Source: Chryseosolibacter sp036402075
Lineage (GTDB): Bacteria; Bacteroidota; Bacteroidia; Cytophagales; Cyclobacteriaceae
NCBI GenBank assembly: GCA_036402075.1
Contig: DASWTP010000106.1
Coordinates: 11,920 to 75,919 of the forward strand
Direction of reading: 5' to 3'
Length of the DNA: 64,000 bases
Positions 24,430-32,749 of this stretch are shown here, piece by piece. Positions within the stretch are counted from its first letter, which is position 1. The number at the start of each line of letters is the position of its first letter. The translations under genes were made by a program, and so were the position numbers. The notes beneath the pieces were generated by a model, which was not told the origin of the DNA, made no database searches, and worked only from the letters and a program-made list of their open reading frames with translations.

Positions 24430-25170
24430 ATGAGAATCTTAGTAACAAATGATGATGGAATCTATAGCCCGGGCATTGCCGCTCTGGCACAGGTAGCAAC
24501 AAAGTTTGGCGAAGTTCGCGTAGTTGCTCCCGATGTTGAACAATCTTCGATGGGCCATGCAATTACCGCATCCCGACCTTTGCACTACAAAAAATCTCCA
24601 ATCACCTTTGATGGCCTTGAGGCATATCGCGTGAATGGAACACCGGCCGATTGTGTTGCTCTTGGCTCACACCTTTGGTCCAAAGTCGATGTCGTATTGT
24701 CCGGAATAAATATGGGTCTGAATCTCGGAAACTCCATGTGGCATTCGGGCACTCTAGCCGGAGCAAAGCAGGCAGTGCTACTTGGAATGAAAGGCATAGC
24801 GCTCAGCACCCCGGCAGGTAACACTGAGCCCGATTTCAAAAAACTTGAAACGTGGGTAGAGCAGGCACTGTCGGCATTATTGGAGAACCCTGACCTGTCA
24901 TTGGTTAACGTGAATTTTCCACCTGAGCCGAAAGGCATGCAGTGGACGCGTCAGTCTGTACGGCAATATGATGGCAAAGTTGTCCCCGGAACAGACCCAA
25001 TGGGAAGGAAACATTATTGGTTTACCGTCATGCCACTGGAACCCGCTGACGAAGGCACTGATCGATGGGCAGTTGAAAATGGATATGTGTCCATTACACC
25101 ATTGAGGTTAGACCTGACAAACGAAAATGAGCTAATGAAGGCGCTCCAAAAGCAACCTCTGCCCGCGTGA
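24430..25170 (+). CDS. surE: 5'/3'-nucleotidase SurE
   Basis: Divalent-metal-dependent phosphatase acting on nucleoside monophosphates and short polyphosphates; a stationary-phase survival protein. 246 aa, normal for the family. The metal site is RILVTNDDGIYSPG (residues 2-15), with Ser in EQSSMGHAIT and Asn in VLSGINMGLNLG (~88-99); GTLAGAKQAVLLG follows. It begins the rightward unit opposite the lipid kinase gene. The convergent DUF1801 gene starts its stop codon 6 bp after the SurE TGA. Confidence 0.96.
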   Translation: MRILVTNDDGIYSPGIAALAQVATKFGEVRVVAPDVEQSSMGHAITASRPLHYKKSPITFDGLEAYRVNGTPADCVALGSHLWSKVDVVLSGINMGLNLGNSMWHSGTLAGAKQAVLLGMKGIALSTPAGNTEPDFKKLETWVEQALSALLENPDLSLVNVNFPPEPKGMQWTRQSVRQYDGKVVPGTDPMGRKHYWFTVMPLEPADEGTDRWAVENGYVSITPLRLDLTNENELMKALQKQPLPA

Positions 25171-25176
25171 GCCGGG

Positions 25177-25575
25177 TCAGCCCTTTACGGAAGCGTCAAC
25201 TATCTTTTGAAGGATGCCCCTGTCAACATCGTCAAGCGATTTGATGTAAAGGCATCCTTTACTTGTCTTGTGCTTGCCCAACTTATCCAGCAAGGGACTG
25301 CTCTTCAGCAACTGGGGCGAAAGATACAAGCTGATGTTTTGCTTTCGCGGTGAAAAGGCTATGACAGGCCAATCCAATTTCTTACCATTCGCATAAACCT
25401 GCTTCTGTGTTCCGAAACCAACAATAGCAGTTCCCCACATTTTTGCCTCGGCACCTGAGGCCTTTTTCATCATTTCAATGATAGCAAAGCAATCATCACG
25501 TTTACGTTCATCATCAAAACTTTCGATGAACCTGCCAACGGAAGCTTCAGTCATTCTGGTTTTCGGTTCCGCCAT
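25177..25575 (-). CDS. DUF1801 domain protein
   Basis: A 132-aa cytoplasmic protein of the YdhG/DUF1801 fold. Recognised from SVGRFIESFDDERKRDDCFAIIEMMKKASG, MWGTAIVGFG, and the C-terminal KTSKGCLYIKSLDDVDRGILQKIV, where short DUF1801 proteins usually have GKSCLRFKKLED. No catalytic role is known. It lies between surE and a second DUF1801-containing gene (YdeI-type) divergent from it. Confidence 0.85.
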   Translation of the reverse strand: MAEPKTRMTEASVGRFIESFDDERKRDDCFAIIEMMKKASGAEAKMWGTAIVGFGTQKQVYANGKKLDWPVIAFSPRKQNISLYLSPQLLKSSPLLDKLGKHKTSKGCLYIKSLDDVDRGILQKIVDASVKG

Positions 25576-25682
25576 AATGGAGAGGTTTACGATTTCCTCT
25601 AACTACTAATTTATATGGATTCATTGACAATCGCCTGTTTCACATTAGAATATTCAATTGTACATTTATAGAAACCTACCTT

Positions 25683-26294
25683 ATGGCTACTTTCGACAAA
25701 CGCGTTGACGCTTATATCGCAAAAGCGGAGCCGTTCGCGCAACCCGTACTGGAGCACATTCGTGAGCTTGTGCACAAAGCCTGTCCCGAAGTTGAAGAAA
25801 CAATGAAATGGAGCTTCCCTCATTTCGAATACAAAGGCCTGCTGTGCAGCATGGCTTCGTTCAAGAAACATTGCGCTTTCGGTTTTTGGAAGGGCGCCAT
25901 CATGAAAGATCCGAAAGGAATCCTCTCGGTGGTTGGCCGCACTTCCATGGGAAATTTTGATCGAATAACATCCCTGGATGATCTTCCATCCGACAAAGTA
26001 ATGCTTGACTACATTAAGCAGGCCGCAAAGCTTAACGATGACGACATCAAGCTTCCCCCAAAAAAGCCCATTAAAGCGGCAGCCGTCAAGGTGCCCGATT
26101 ATTTTATGAAAGCTATTACCCGGAACAAGAAAGCGCTCGCCACCTTTGAAACCTTTAGCAATTCGCACCGAAAAGATTATGTCGAATGGATCACCGAAGC
26201 AAAATCGGAAGAAACGCGCGCCAGGCGAATGGACCAGGCCATTGAATGGATGAGTGAAGGTAAAAGCCGAAATTGGAAATACGAACGAAAATGA
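25683..26294 (+). CDS. YdeI/OmpD-associated family protein with DUF1801 domain
   Basis: A 203-aa cytoplasmic protein. The N-terminal DUF1801-like domain contains ACPEVEETMKWSFPHFEYKG and FGFWKGAIM. The C-terminal YdeI signature is MKAITRNKKALATFETFSNSHRKDYVEWITEAKSEETRARRMDQAIEWMSEG in two parts. The family has been linked to peptide/polymyxin resistance in enterobacteria, but its biochemical activity is unknown. It is the first gene of an operon: its TGA overlaps the ATG of the next gene (ATGA). Confidence 0.88.
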   Translation: MATFDKRVDAYIAKAEPFAQPVLEHIRELVHKACPEVEETMKWSFPHFEYKGLLCSMASFKKHCAFGFWKGAIMKDPKGILSVVGRTSMGNFDRITSLDDLPSDKVMLDYIKQAAKLNDDDIKLPPKKPIKAAAVKVPDYFMKAITRNKKALATFETFSNSHRKDYVEWITEAKSEETRARRMDQAIEWMSEGKSRNWKYERK

Positions 26295-27379
26295 AATTCA
26301 CACATACACTCCTTTTGATTCTGATCGCAATGGGTCTGCGGGCGCAGGAAACAAAACCCTTACGCATAGGTATTGCAGGGCTTACACACACCCACGTGCA
26401 TTGGCTTCTCGGCAGCAATCAGCGTGACGAGTTTGAGATCGTGGGAATTGCAGAGCCAGATCGGGAGGTCGCCCTTCGGTACCTCAAGCAATATAACCTG
26501 AGCGAGAAATTACTTTTCCGAACGCTTGAGGAAATGATTGAAAGCACGAAGCCAGAAGCGGTGACTGCGTTCAACAGCATCTTTCAGCACCTTGAAGTAG
26601 TGAAGATTTGTGCTCCGAAGAAAATTCATGTGATGGTTGAAAAGCCCCTAGCCGTCAGTCTCGACCATGCAAAACAGATGGAAGCGCTGGCGAAAAAACA
26701 TGGAATTCACTTGCTCACCAATTACGAAACAACCTGGTACAAAAGCAACCATGATGCTTTTTCCATGATCACGAAAGAGAATGCGATTGGACAGATCCGC
26801 AAGATCGTTGTTCACGATGGCCATCCGGGACCCAAAGAGATTGGTGTGAGCAAAGAATTTCTCGACTGGCTTACAGACCCTGTTCAAAACGGTGGTGGTG
26901 CGCTGATGGACTTCGGGTGTTATGGGGCTAACATGCTGGCGTGGCTCATGAACAACGAGAGGCCCGAGAGTGTCATGGCGATCACGCAAACCTTCAAACC
27001 TGATATTTATTCGAAGGTTGATGATGAAGCAACTATCGTGGTAACTTACCCAAAAGTTCAGGGCATCATCCAGGCTTCGTGGAATTGGCCTTACAACCGG
27101 AAGGACATGGAGGTGTACGGAGTAAGTGCCTACCTGAAGGCCGACCGAAATTCATTGCGTTTCCGGAAGGGCGATGAACCTGAGATGCTCACGCAAGTGG
27201 AAACCCGGCCCGCACCTTTCGATAACCCATTTGCCTTTTTTGCTGGCGTCATTCGGGGCACCATTCCAATGGACGATCATGATCTCTCATCACTGCCCTT
27301 AAATATGATCGCGATGGAAATCCTGGATGCAGCAAGCCAGTCAGCAAAACAGGGGAAAAGAATCTACCTCAAAAAATGA
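26291..27379 (+). CDS. Exported Gfo/Idh/MocA-family oxidoreductase
   Basis: A 362-aa NAD(P)-dependent sugar dehydrogenase-type protein. ATG 26291 overlaps the previous stop and gives a Sec signal peptide (MKFTHTLLLILIAMGLRAQ). The Rossmann loop is RIGIAGLTHTHVHWLLG; VEKPLAVSLDHAKQME supplies the conserved EKP lysine; the C-terminal domain has GGGALMDFGCYGANMLAWL with the usual Gly/Asp/His-region motif changed to DFGCYG. Export of a dinucleotide enzyme suggests tightly bound cofactor. Its last codons overlap the GntP start (ATGA). Confidence 0.9.
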   Translation: MKFTHTLLLILIAMGLRAQETKPLRIGIAGLTHTHVHWLLGSNQRDEFEIVGIAEPDREVALRYLKQYNLSEKLLFRTLEEMIESTKPEAVTAFNSIFQHLEVVKICAPKKIHVMVEKPLAVSLDHAKQMEALAKKHGIHLLTNYETTWYKSNHDAFSMITKENAIGQIRKIVVHDGHPGPKEIGVSKEFLDWLTDPVQNGGGALMDFGCYGANMLAWLMNNERPESVMAITQTFKPDIYSKVDDEATIVVTYPKVQGIIQASWNWPYNRKDMEVYGVSAYLKADRNSLRFRKGDEPEMLTQVETRPAPFDNPFAFFAGVIRGTIPMDDHDLSSLPLNMIAMEILDAASQSAKQGKRIYLKK

Positions 27380-28713
27380 AAACTGCGGAACTGATCATAC
27401 TCCTGGTAGGATTACTTGTTTCGATCAGTACCCTTGTTCTTCTAAACCGGTACTTAAAACTCCATGCTTTCTTTTGCCTGCTGATCGCTTCGTTGATTCT
27501 CGGCATTATCACAAACATTTCGTTCGCACAAATTTTGACGGCCATGCAAAACGGGTTCGGATCGTTACTGGCGCAGATCGGATTTGTTGTGGCACTCGGG
27601 TCATGCCTTGGCGTAATGCTGGAGAAGACCGGGGCGATGCATATTATCGCACAAAAAATCCTTGCAGCGTTTGGAAAAAAACGTTCGCTCAAAGCCATGA
27701 GCGCCTTGGGACTCCTCGTGGGAATTCCTGTCTTTTGCGACTCGGGCTTTATTATTCTTTCCAGGCTGATTCCAACCATTGCAGCTCAAAGCGGTGTGCC
27801 GGGGTCGTCACTTGCACTGGCGTTATCCAGCGGCCTCTATACCACTCACTCTCTTGTTCCACCGACACCAGGCCCGCTGGCGGCTGCAGTCAACCTCGGG
27901 CTGGCTGAAAACATGGGCACTGTCATTCTGATTGGAATATTGGGTTCAATCCCCGTAGGATTCACCGGCTACCTGCTTTCAAAAAATCTCGGTAAAAACT
28001 TTTTCGTGCATTTGAAGGAAGTGCACCCGGAACGAGGACACGAAAACCTCTCCTCAACAAAAGCGTTTCTCCCGCTGGTCACGCCAATCGTGTTGATCAC
28101 ACTGGCAACACTCCCGAAAATCATCGGGTTTACAGGTATCGTTGCGCAGGTTCTGGCAATCCTTGGCCAGCCTTTTATTGCGTTGGCGATTGGTCTGCTG
28201 CTCACCATTCCTTTGATCCGCAAACGTGACAAGGATTGGCCAGACTGGATCAACTCCGCGTTGATGGATGCCGGTATCATTCTCCTGATAACCGGAGCCG
28301 GTGGCGCCTTTGGAAGCGTCATTCGTGAAAGTGGATTGGAAAGTATTCTGAAGGGAGTTTTTTCAGACTACAAAGTATTTGGTTCGTTGTTTATCTGTTT
28401 TGCATTTATGATCTCAGGGTTACTAAAAACTGCACAAGGTTCCACAACGTCTGCCATGATCATTACTACAAGCCTTATTGCACCACTGCTGGCCCCGGCT
28501 GGCTTCCACAATCCCGTTCACCTCGCTACTATTGTGCTGGCCATCGGTAGTGGTGGCATGTGCGTCTCGCATGCAAATGACTCTTACTTCTGGGTTGTGT
28601 CTCAGTTCGGAGGAATTCCGCCAGACGTAGCCCTGAGTAACTTTACACGAATCACATTCTTCCAGGGACTTACCGGGCTCGTTACCGCAGTCGTGATCTT
28701 TTTCTTATGGTAA
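27376..28713 (+). CDS. GntP-family gluconate/organic acid permease
   Basis: A 445-aa inner-membrane H+ symporter of about 12-14 TM segments, matching the GntP family in length and motifs: GFGSLLAQIGFVVALGSCLG, GIPVFCDSGFIIL, SLVPPTPGPLAAA and GSGGMCVSHANDSYFWVV. Substrates of this family are gluconate, glycerate and similar hydroxy-acids. The following gene is glycerate kinase with a 7-bp overlap, which favours glycerate as substrate here (inference from context). Confidence 0.95.
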   Translation: MKTAELIILLVGLLVSISTLVLLNRYLKLHAFFCLLIASLILGIITNISFAQILTAMQNGFGSLLAQIGFVVALGSCLGVMLEKTGAMHIIAQKILAAFGKKRSLKAMSALGLLVGIPVFCDSGFIILSRLIPTIAAQSGVPGSSLALALSSGLYTTHSLVPPTPGPLAAAVNLGLAENMGTVILIGILGSIPVGFTGYLLSKNLGKNFFVHLKEVHPERGHENLSSTKAFLPLVTPIVLITLATLPKIIGFTGIVAQVLAILGQPFIALAIGLLLTIPLIRKRDKDWPDWINSALMDAGIILLITGAGGAFGSVIRESGLESILKGVFSDYKVFGSLFICFAFMISGLLKTAQGSTTSAMIITTSLIAPLLAPAGFHNPVHLATIVLAIGSGGMCVSHANDSYFWVVSQFGGIPPDVALSNFTRITFFQGLTGLVTAVVIFFLW

Positions 28714-29837
28714 ACGTCCTGGTAGCGCCCGATAAATTCAAAGGCTCGCTCACTGCCCTCGAAGTCTGCAACGCAGTAAGCGAGTTCCTGGTGAATAGCC
28801 GATGCAACGTCTCTTCACTTCCACTGGCTGATGGAGGAGAAGGTACGTTTGAAATTCTTCAGAAGCATTACGGTGGCGTTAGCCAGGAGGTGGTAGTTCA
28901 TGATCCAATGATGCGAGCCATCAAAGCAACGTATGGGGTTTCAGCTGATGGTTCAACTGCGCTTATTGAAATGGCTAAAGCTTCCGGCCTTCAGTTATTG
29001 AACAAAAGTGAGTGCAACCCACTGGTAACAACAACGTACGGAACAGGTGAACTCATCCTTCATGCTCTTGACAAAAGAGTTAAGACAATCATTCTTGGCA
29101 TTGGCGGAAGCGCCACCCATGACGTTGGTACGGGCATGGCAGCTGCGATTGGATTTCGTTTTTTTACCAGGTTACAAAAATTAATAAGTTGTCCGTGCGG
29201 AGCCTCACTTCATGAAATTGACATGATTGATCCCACGGGGTGTCATCCTGCAGTGAAGTGGGCAAAGTGTATCGTGTTGTGCGATGTCAAAAATCCGCTC
29301 ACCGGGAAGAATGGGTCTGCCTTGGTGTTTGCGCCACAGAAAGGTGCATCCCCTGCAGATGTTGATACTCTGGAGCTCGGAACAAGGCACTTTGCCAAGG
29401 TTCTGAAGAGCCAATTTAACTTTTCGACTGACTTTCCGGGCGCGGGTGCTGCCGGAGGACTTGGAGCCGGTGCGGCTTGCTTCCTAAAAGCTGAACTCCA
29501 CACCGGGATGGATTTCATCGGTGGCATCACGTCCCTCGAACAAAGAATCTCGGAGAGCGATATTGTTATTACCGGTGAAGGAAAACTTGACCGGCAATCA
29601 TTTTCCGGCAAGGTCGTTCAACGCGTAACAGCGCTGGCTAGGAAACATAACAAACGACTGATTGTCATCTGCGGAGTATCAGAGCTAAGCCCGGAAGAAT
29701 TGCACCACTCAGGAATTGACGAGTGCCTTGTACTTTCATCGGGACGTGAACTGCAGTATGCTATTGACAATGCAGCTGCACTGATCAAAGAGCGACTTGG
29801 AAAAAGCATGGTATTGCAGGCGATTAACATTTCTTAG
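28707..29837 (+). CDS. glxK: Glycerate kinase (type I, GlxK/GarK family)
   Basis: Phosphorylates D-glycerate with ATP to 2- or 3-phosphoglycerate, feeding lower glycolysis. 376 aa, the normal length. Motifs: VAPDKFKGSLTALEV (residues 6-20), LADGGEGTFEIL, GIGGSATHDVGTGMAAAIG and VITGEGKLDRQSFSGKVV. The ATG lies inside the final codons of the GntP permease, so the two are translationally coupled, forming a compact uptake-plus-activation pair for glycerate. Confidence 0.95.
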   Translation: MVNVLVAPDKFKGSLTALEVCNAVSEFLVNSRCNVSSLPLADGGEGTFEILQKHYGGVSQEVVVHDPMMRAIKATYGVSADGSTALIEMAKASGLQLLNKSECNPLVTTTYGTGELILHALDKRVKTIILGIGGSATHDVGTGMAAAIGFRFFTRLQKLISCPCGASLHEIDMIDPTGCHPAVKWAKCIVLCDVKNPLTGKNGSALVFAPQKGASPADVDTLELGTRHFAKVLKSQFNFSTDFPGAGAAGGLGAGAACFLKAELHTGMDFIGGITSLEQRISESDIVITGEGKLDRQSFSGKVVQRVTALARKHNKRLIVICGVSELSPEELHHSGIDECLVLSSGRELQYAIDNAAALIKERLGKSMVLQAINIS

Positions 29838-29896
29838 CACGATCATTTGTCTAATGCCAGGCAAGCGTTTATTTTTAACCCTCTAAACAAACACTC

Positions 29897-30361
29897 ATGG
29901 GGAAAGTAATCATCAACAGCTTCAGTGAATTTGAAACATACATTGGAAAAGACCTGGGCGTATCAGAATATGTCAGGATTGACCAGGCTCGCATCAACCA
30001 GTTCGCGGAAGCAACGTTTGATCACCAATGGATTCACACAGACGCAAAGCGCGCAGCAGTTGAAAGCCCATTCAAAAAGACGATTGCCCATGGGTATCTC
30101 GCCTTGTCGCTGGTGCCGTACCTCTGGAATCAAATTGCCGAAATCAACAACATCAAAATGCTGATCAACTATGGGGTAGAAGACTTGAAGTTCAACCAAC
30201 CTGTAGTGGTAGATAGTGATGTTCGGCTTAAGGTTAAACTGGCCTCGCTTGTAAATCTCCGTGGAATTGCCAAAACAGGTCTGGAGGCGGTCTTGGAAAT
30301 TAAAGACAATCCGAAGCCGGCATTCACTGCCACAGTGGTGCTACTGTATCATTTCAAATAG
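29897..30361 (+). CDS. MaoC-type (R)-enoyl hydratase/dehydratase
   Basis: A 154-aa single hotdog-fold hydratase, acting on enoyl-thioesters. The catalytic dyad is in FAEATFDHQWIHTD (Asp42, His47), followed by KTIAHGYLALSLVPYL, the usual hydratase 2 layout. It starts 59 bp after glycerate kinase; it may be part of the same transcript or have its own promoter. The TAG is directly followed by the stop codon of the convergent lipoprotein gene. Confidence 0.92.
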   Translation: MGKVIINSFSEFETYIGKDLGVSEYVRIDQARINQFAEATFDHQWIHTDAKRAAVESPFKKTIAHGYLALSLVPYLWNQIAEINNIKMLINYGVEDLKFNQPVVVDSDVRLKVKLASLVNLRGIAKTGLEAVLEIKDNPKPAFTATVVLLYHFK

Positions 30362-30643
30362 TTATCGGGCTGCCGCGTAGTCGCCTTTGTACATATATCC
30401 TTTTAGCGACCGCTTGAAATAGTTTTTTCGAGATAGTACCGGCCGATAGCCACCAGGCACAAACCTGTACTTTCCCCTCCTGTAGACATAATACTCAGGT
30501 TCCCAGATGTAGGAAGCAGACGGAGAACTTTTCACGACTGTCTTACCGTGGGGATGAAAACTGAAATTTTCAGAAGTGCTGCAGCTGGTCAATAAAACAA
30601 AGACCCCTGCTATCAACCACAATCCAACTCCACATTTCTTCAT
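30362..30643 (-). CDS. Small hypothetical lipoprotein
   Basis: A 93-aa protein, starting at ATG 30643 (MKKCGVGLWL...) to give a clean lipoprotein signal with lipobox LLTSC (Cys ~21). The mature part is Tyr/Trp/Gly-rich: SYIWEPEYYVYRRGKYRFVPGGY, resembling the YxWxxGxY-type repeats of bacterial outer-membrane lipoproteins. Basic near the C-terminus. Role unknown. Stop codon abuts that of the MaoC gene. Confidence 0.7.
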   Translation of the reverse strand: MKKCGVGLWLIAGVFVLLTSCSTSENFSFHPHGKTVVKSSPSASYIWEPEYYVYRRGKYRFVPGGYRPVLSRKNYFKRSLKGYMYKGDYAAAR

Positions 30644-30674
30644 ACAATGCTTCAACTCAGTAATCATGCCACAT

Positions 30675-30701
30675 AAAAAAACCTGCCCAAACGGGCAGGT
30701 T
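30675..30701 (-). terminator. Terminator of the DUF4142 gene
   Basis: Perfect 9-bp stem AACCTGCCC / GGGCAGGTT with loop AAAC (GTTT on the minus strand), followed on the minus strand by TTTTTT. It lies 22 bp after the DUF4142 stop codon and upstream of the small lipoprotein gene. Confidence 0.88.
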
Positions 30702-30723
30702 CCGAAGGTCGGTATACCAAGAT

Positions 30724-31302
30724 TTATTTACTATTCTTCTTCACTGCTTCCTTGATCCGCTCAGCTTCTTCCAAATGGTGACGCAGGGTCGTAACTTTTC
30801 CTGCTGCCCATGATTTCAGTTCAGCGTTTTCAGCATCTTCGGCAAGGTCTTCAAATTTTTTGATGTCCTTCCGATGATCTTCGACCATTTCATCCATGTA
30901 TTCTTCATCAAACTCATTCGCTTCCTCATCACGCTCGAGGTCATAATACTTTTTTTGCTTCTCTTCGCTCATTACGTCCGGGAGCGTTACGTTGTTTTTA
31001 CCGGCCCATGCCTTCAATTCATTGTTCGCCTTGGTGTGGTCATCAACCATCATCTGGGCAAATTTTTTCACCTCCGGAGATTTAGCTTTTGTCAGGGCCA
31101 TGGTGGCAAGCTGAACTTCATACAGTCCGCCATCGGCAATCTCAACAACGCGCTTGGAGTCTTTGTCAAGGTTAGAATCATCGTGTTTTGCTTCGTTCTG
31201 GTCTTCCGCAACCTCTGCGCTGTCATCAGTTTTCTTTGTTTCGCAGGCTGAGAAAGATATTGCCAGCGCGAGCATCATAATCCGGAAAAAGTTTGTTTTC
31301 AT
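30724..31302 (-). CDS. DUF4142 lipoprotein (ferritin-like four-helix fold)
   Basis: A 192-aa lipoprotein with signal MKTNFFRIMMLALAISFSAC and a very acidic linker. The DUF4142 domain has GGLYEVQLATMALTKAKSPEVKKFAQMMVDDHTKANNELK as its first helices and ends with a helix rich in His/Glu (LRHHLEEAERI). The domain is all-helical and sequence-related to ferritin-like proteins, but metal ligands are not evident. Function is unknown; a paralogue of the same length is at 49579. Confidence 0.9.
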   Translation of the reverse strand: MKTNFFRIMMLALAISFSACETKKTDDSAEVAEDQNEAKHDDSNLDKDSKRVVEIADGGLYEVQLATMALTKAKSPEVKKFAQMMVDDHTKANNELKAWAGKNNVTLPDVMSEEKQKKYYDLERDEEANEFDEEYMDEMVEDHRKDIKKFEDLAEDAENAELKSWAAGKVTTLRHHLEEAERIKEAVKKNSK

Positions 31303-31414
31303 ATAGGTCTAAGTTTGTTTAACAGGATAAGTGTAAAAAAAGGATGCCATCAGGCAGGCAGAGGCATGCATAAGCCGCTTTTATTACATTTATTTGCAGG
31401 CTCACCGCTGGCGA

Positions 31415-32293
31415 ATGGATCGATCGTTCTCTTTTATTACAACCGGATTGCTATTCGCAGTGCTTTGGGCATCAGCATCGGTTGCGGGCAAATTTGGGCT
31501 GATGTCAGTTGAGCCCCTGGTACTGTTCAACGTCAGGTTTCTGGGCGCAGGCGTTTTGCTCCTTTCTTACACGTTTGCTTGGGAAAAGTCGCGATTGCCA
31601 GCCCTGAATGAATGGAAAGCGCTGACCATTTTTGGTGCCTTCAATACGACCTTGTACCTGGGAATTTTTGTAATCGCGCTGCAATACACGTCTCCAGGAA
31701 TCACCACCCTGGCAGTTGCATTAAATCCTCTTTTTATCAGCGTAATGACAGCTGTGTGGATGAAGAGACGTGTAGGTGTTCTTGAATGGACGAGCGTTGC
31801 CATCGGATTAACCGGGGTTTTTGTTGCCAGCTATCCCCTGCTTCTCAACAGTCAGGCAAAACCGATTGGCCTGTTGCTATTGATCCTGAGCATGGCCGCA
31901 TACTCCGCGGGGGCTGTCTATTACGCAAACATTAACTGGGGCCTTTCGCGAATATCAATTAACGGATGGCAGGTCTTTATTGGAGGAATTCTCCTAATTC
32001 CATTTACATTAGTGATGCACTCGAATGAAAATAACTTCGACAAAACGTTCTGGTTATCCCTTCTCTGGCTCATTGTTCCGGTATCCATCGGTGCTGTTCA
32101 ACTTTGGCTTCGCCTCCTAAAGGCCGATGCAGTCAAAGCTTCTCTGTGGCTGTACCTGTGCCCCATCTTCGGATTCGCTTACGCTGCCATGCTGTTTGAT
32201 GAGGAGATTACGGCTTACACCGCGATTGGCACAGCGCTCGTGCTTGCCGCTCTTTACATTGGTCAATCGGAGCAGAAGAAAAAAATCAGTTAA
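31415..32293 (+). CDS. EamA/DMT-family transporter
   Basis: A 292-aa inner-membrane permease with ten predicted TM segments and two EamA repeats; exporters of amino acids or metabolites are typical. ATG 31415 (MDRSFSFITTGLLFAVLWASAS) begins the first TM. Signature stretches are SVEPLVLFNVRFLGAGVLLL, ALQYTSPGITTLAVALNPLF and PIFGFAYAAMLFDEEITAYTAIGTALVLAALYI. The 3' end overlaps the convergent gene by 8 bp. Confidence 0.9.
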   Translation: MDRSFSFITTGLLFAVLWASASVAGKFGLMSVEPLVLFNVRFLGAGVLLLSYTFAWEKSRLPALNEWKALTIFGAFNTTLYLGIFVIALQYTSPGITTLAVALNPLFISVMTAVWMKRRVGVLEWTSVAIGLTGVFVASYPLLLNSQAKPIGLLLLILSMAAYSAGAVYYANINWGLSRISINGWQVFIGGILLIPFTLVMHSNENNFDKTFWLSLLWLIVPVSIGAVQLWLRLLKADAVKASLWLYLCPIFGFAYAAMLFDEEITAYTAIGTALVLAALYIGQSEQKKKIS

Positions 32294-32675
32294 CAGAATC
32301 CCCCGAGACCATTTTCTCCTCTGTAAAACTTACAGGACTTCCATCGGCCGCGAGTCCATAAGTTGTCACCACATCTTCTCTGCGAATGCGCAACAAATAC
32401 CGGTTTATGCTTTTATCGAAGAACAGCTCGCCTTCCTCCCAGCCTTCATAAATATCGTTTCGCTCTAACGTACGCCTTAGCTTCTTTGGGATGTCGGTAC
32501 GCTTTACGGCAATCCATTGGTTAGCCGGATCAAGGTCAGATCGAACTCGTTTTGTTGTATCATCATTGCTCACCGGCAAACCAAACCGGTACTCCGTGCT
32601 GTCGGTCAAATCTTTTTGCTGGCCAAACGAAATCACCGGATACAGCAGCATTAGAAATATAACTAGTCTCATCAA
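32286..32675 (-). CDS. Hypothetical exported protein
   Basis: A 129-aa protein with a signal peptide (MMRLVIFLMLLYPVISFGQ). The mature part is mixed alpha/beta: QWIAVKRTDIPKKLRRTLERND and YEGWEEGELFFDKSINRYLLRIR, compatible with a small periplasmic PepSY-like or BLIP-like fold (inference only). No family recognised. It is expressed opposite to the nitronate monooxygenase gene; the intervening 75 bp would hold both promoters. Confidence 0.7.
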   Translation of the reverse strand: MMRLVIFLMLLYPVISFGQQKDLTDSTEYRFGLPVSNDDTTKRVRSDLDPANQWIAVKRTDIPKKLRRTLERNDIYEGWEEGELFFDKSINRYLLRIRREDVVTTYGLAADGSPVSFTEEKMVSGDSVN

Positions 32676-32749
32676 AATGCAATGTCAATCTTTATGCCTG
32701 CTGGCCAGAAGCAACCAGCATTTCAGCTGAAATAGCTATCTTGGTTGAA

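Noticed and set aside
25611..26168. A 185-codon minus-strand frame
   Set aside because: It lies antisense to the well-supported YdeI/DUF1801 gene and has no domain, signal or promoter of its own.
27327..27908. A 193-codon plus-strand frame
   Set aside because: It overlaps the Gfo/Idh and GntP genes in another frame; the GntP frame has full family motifs, this one none.
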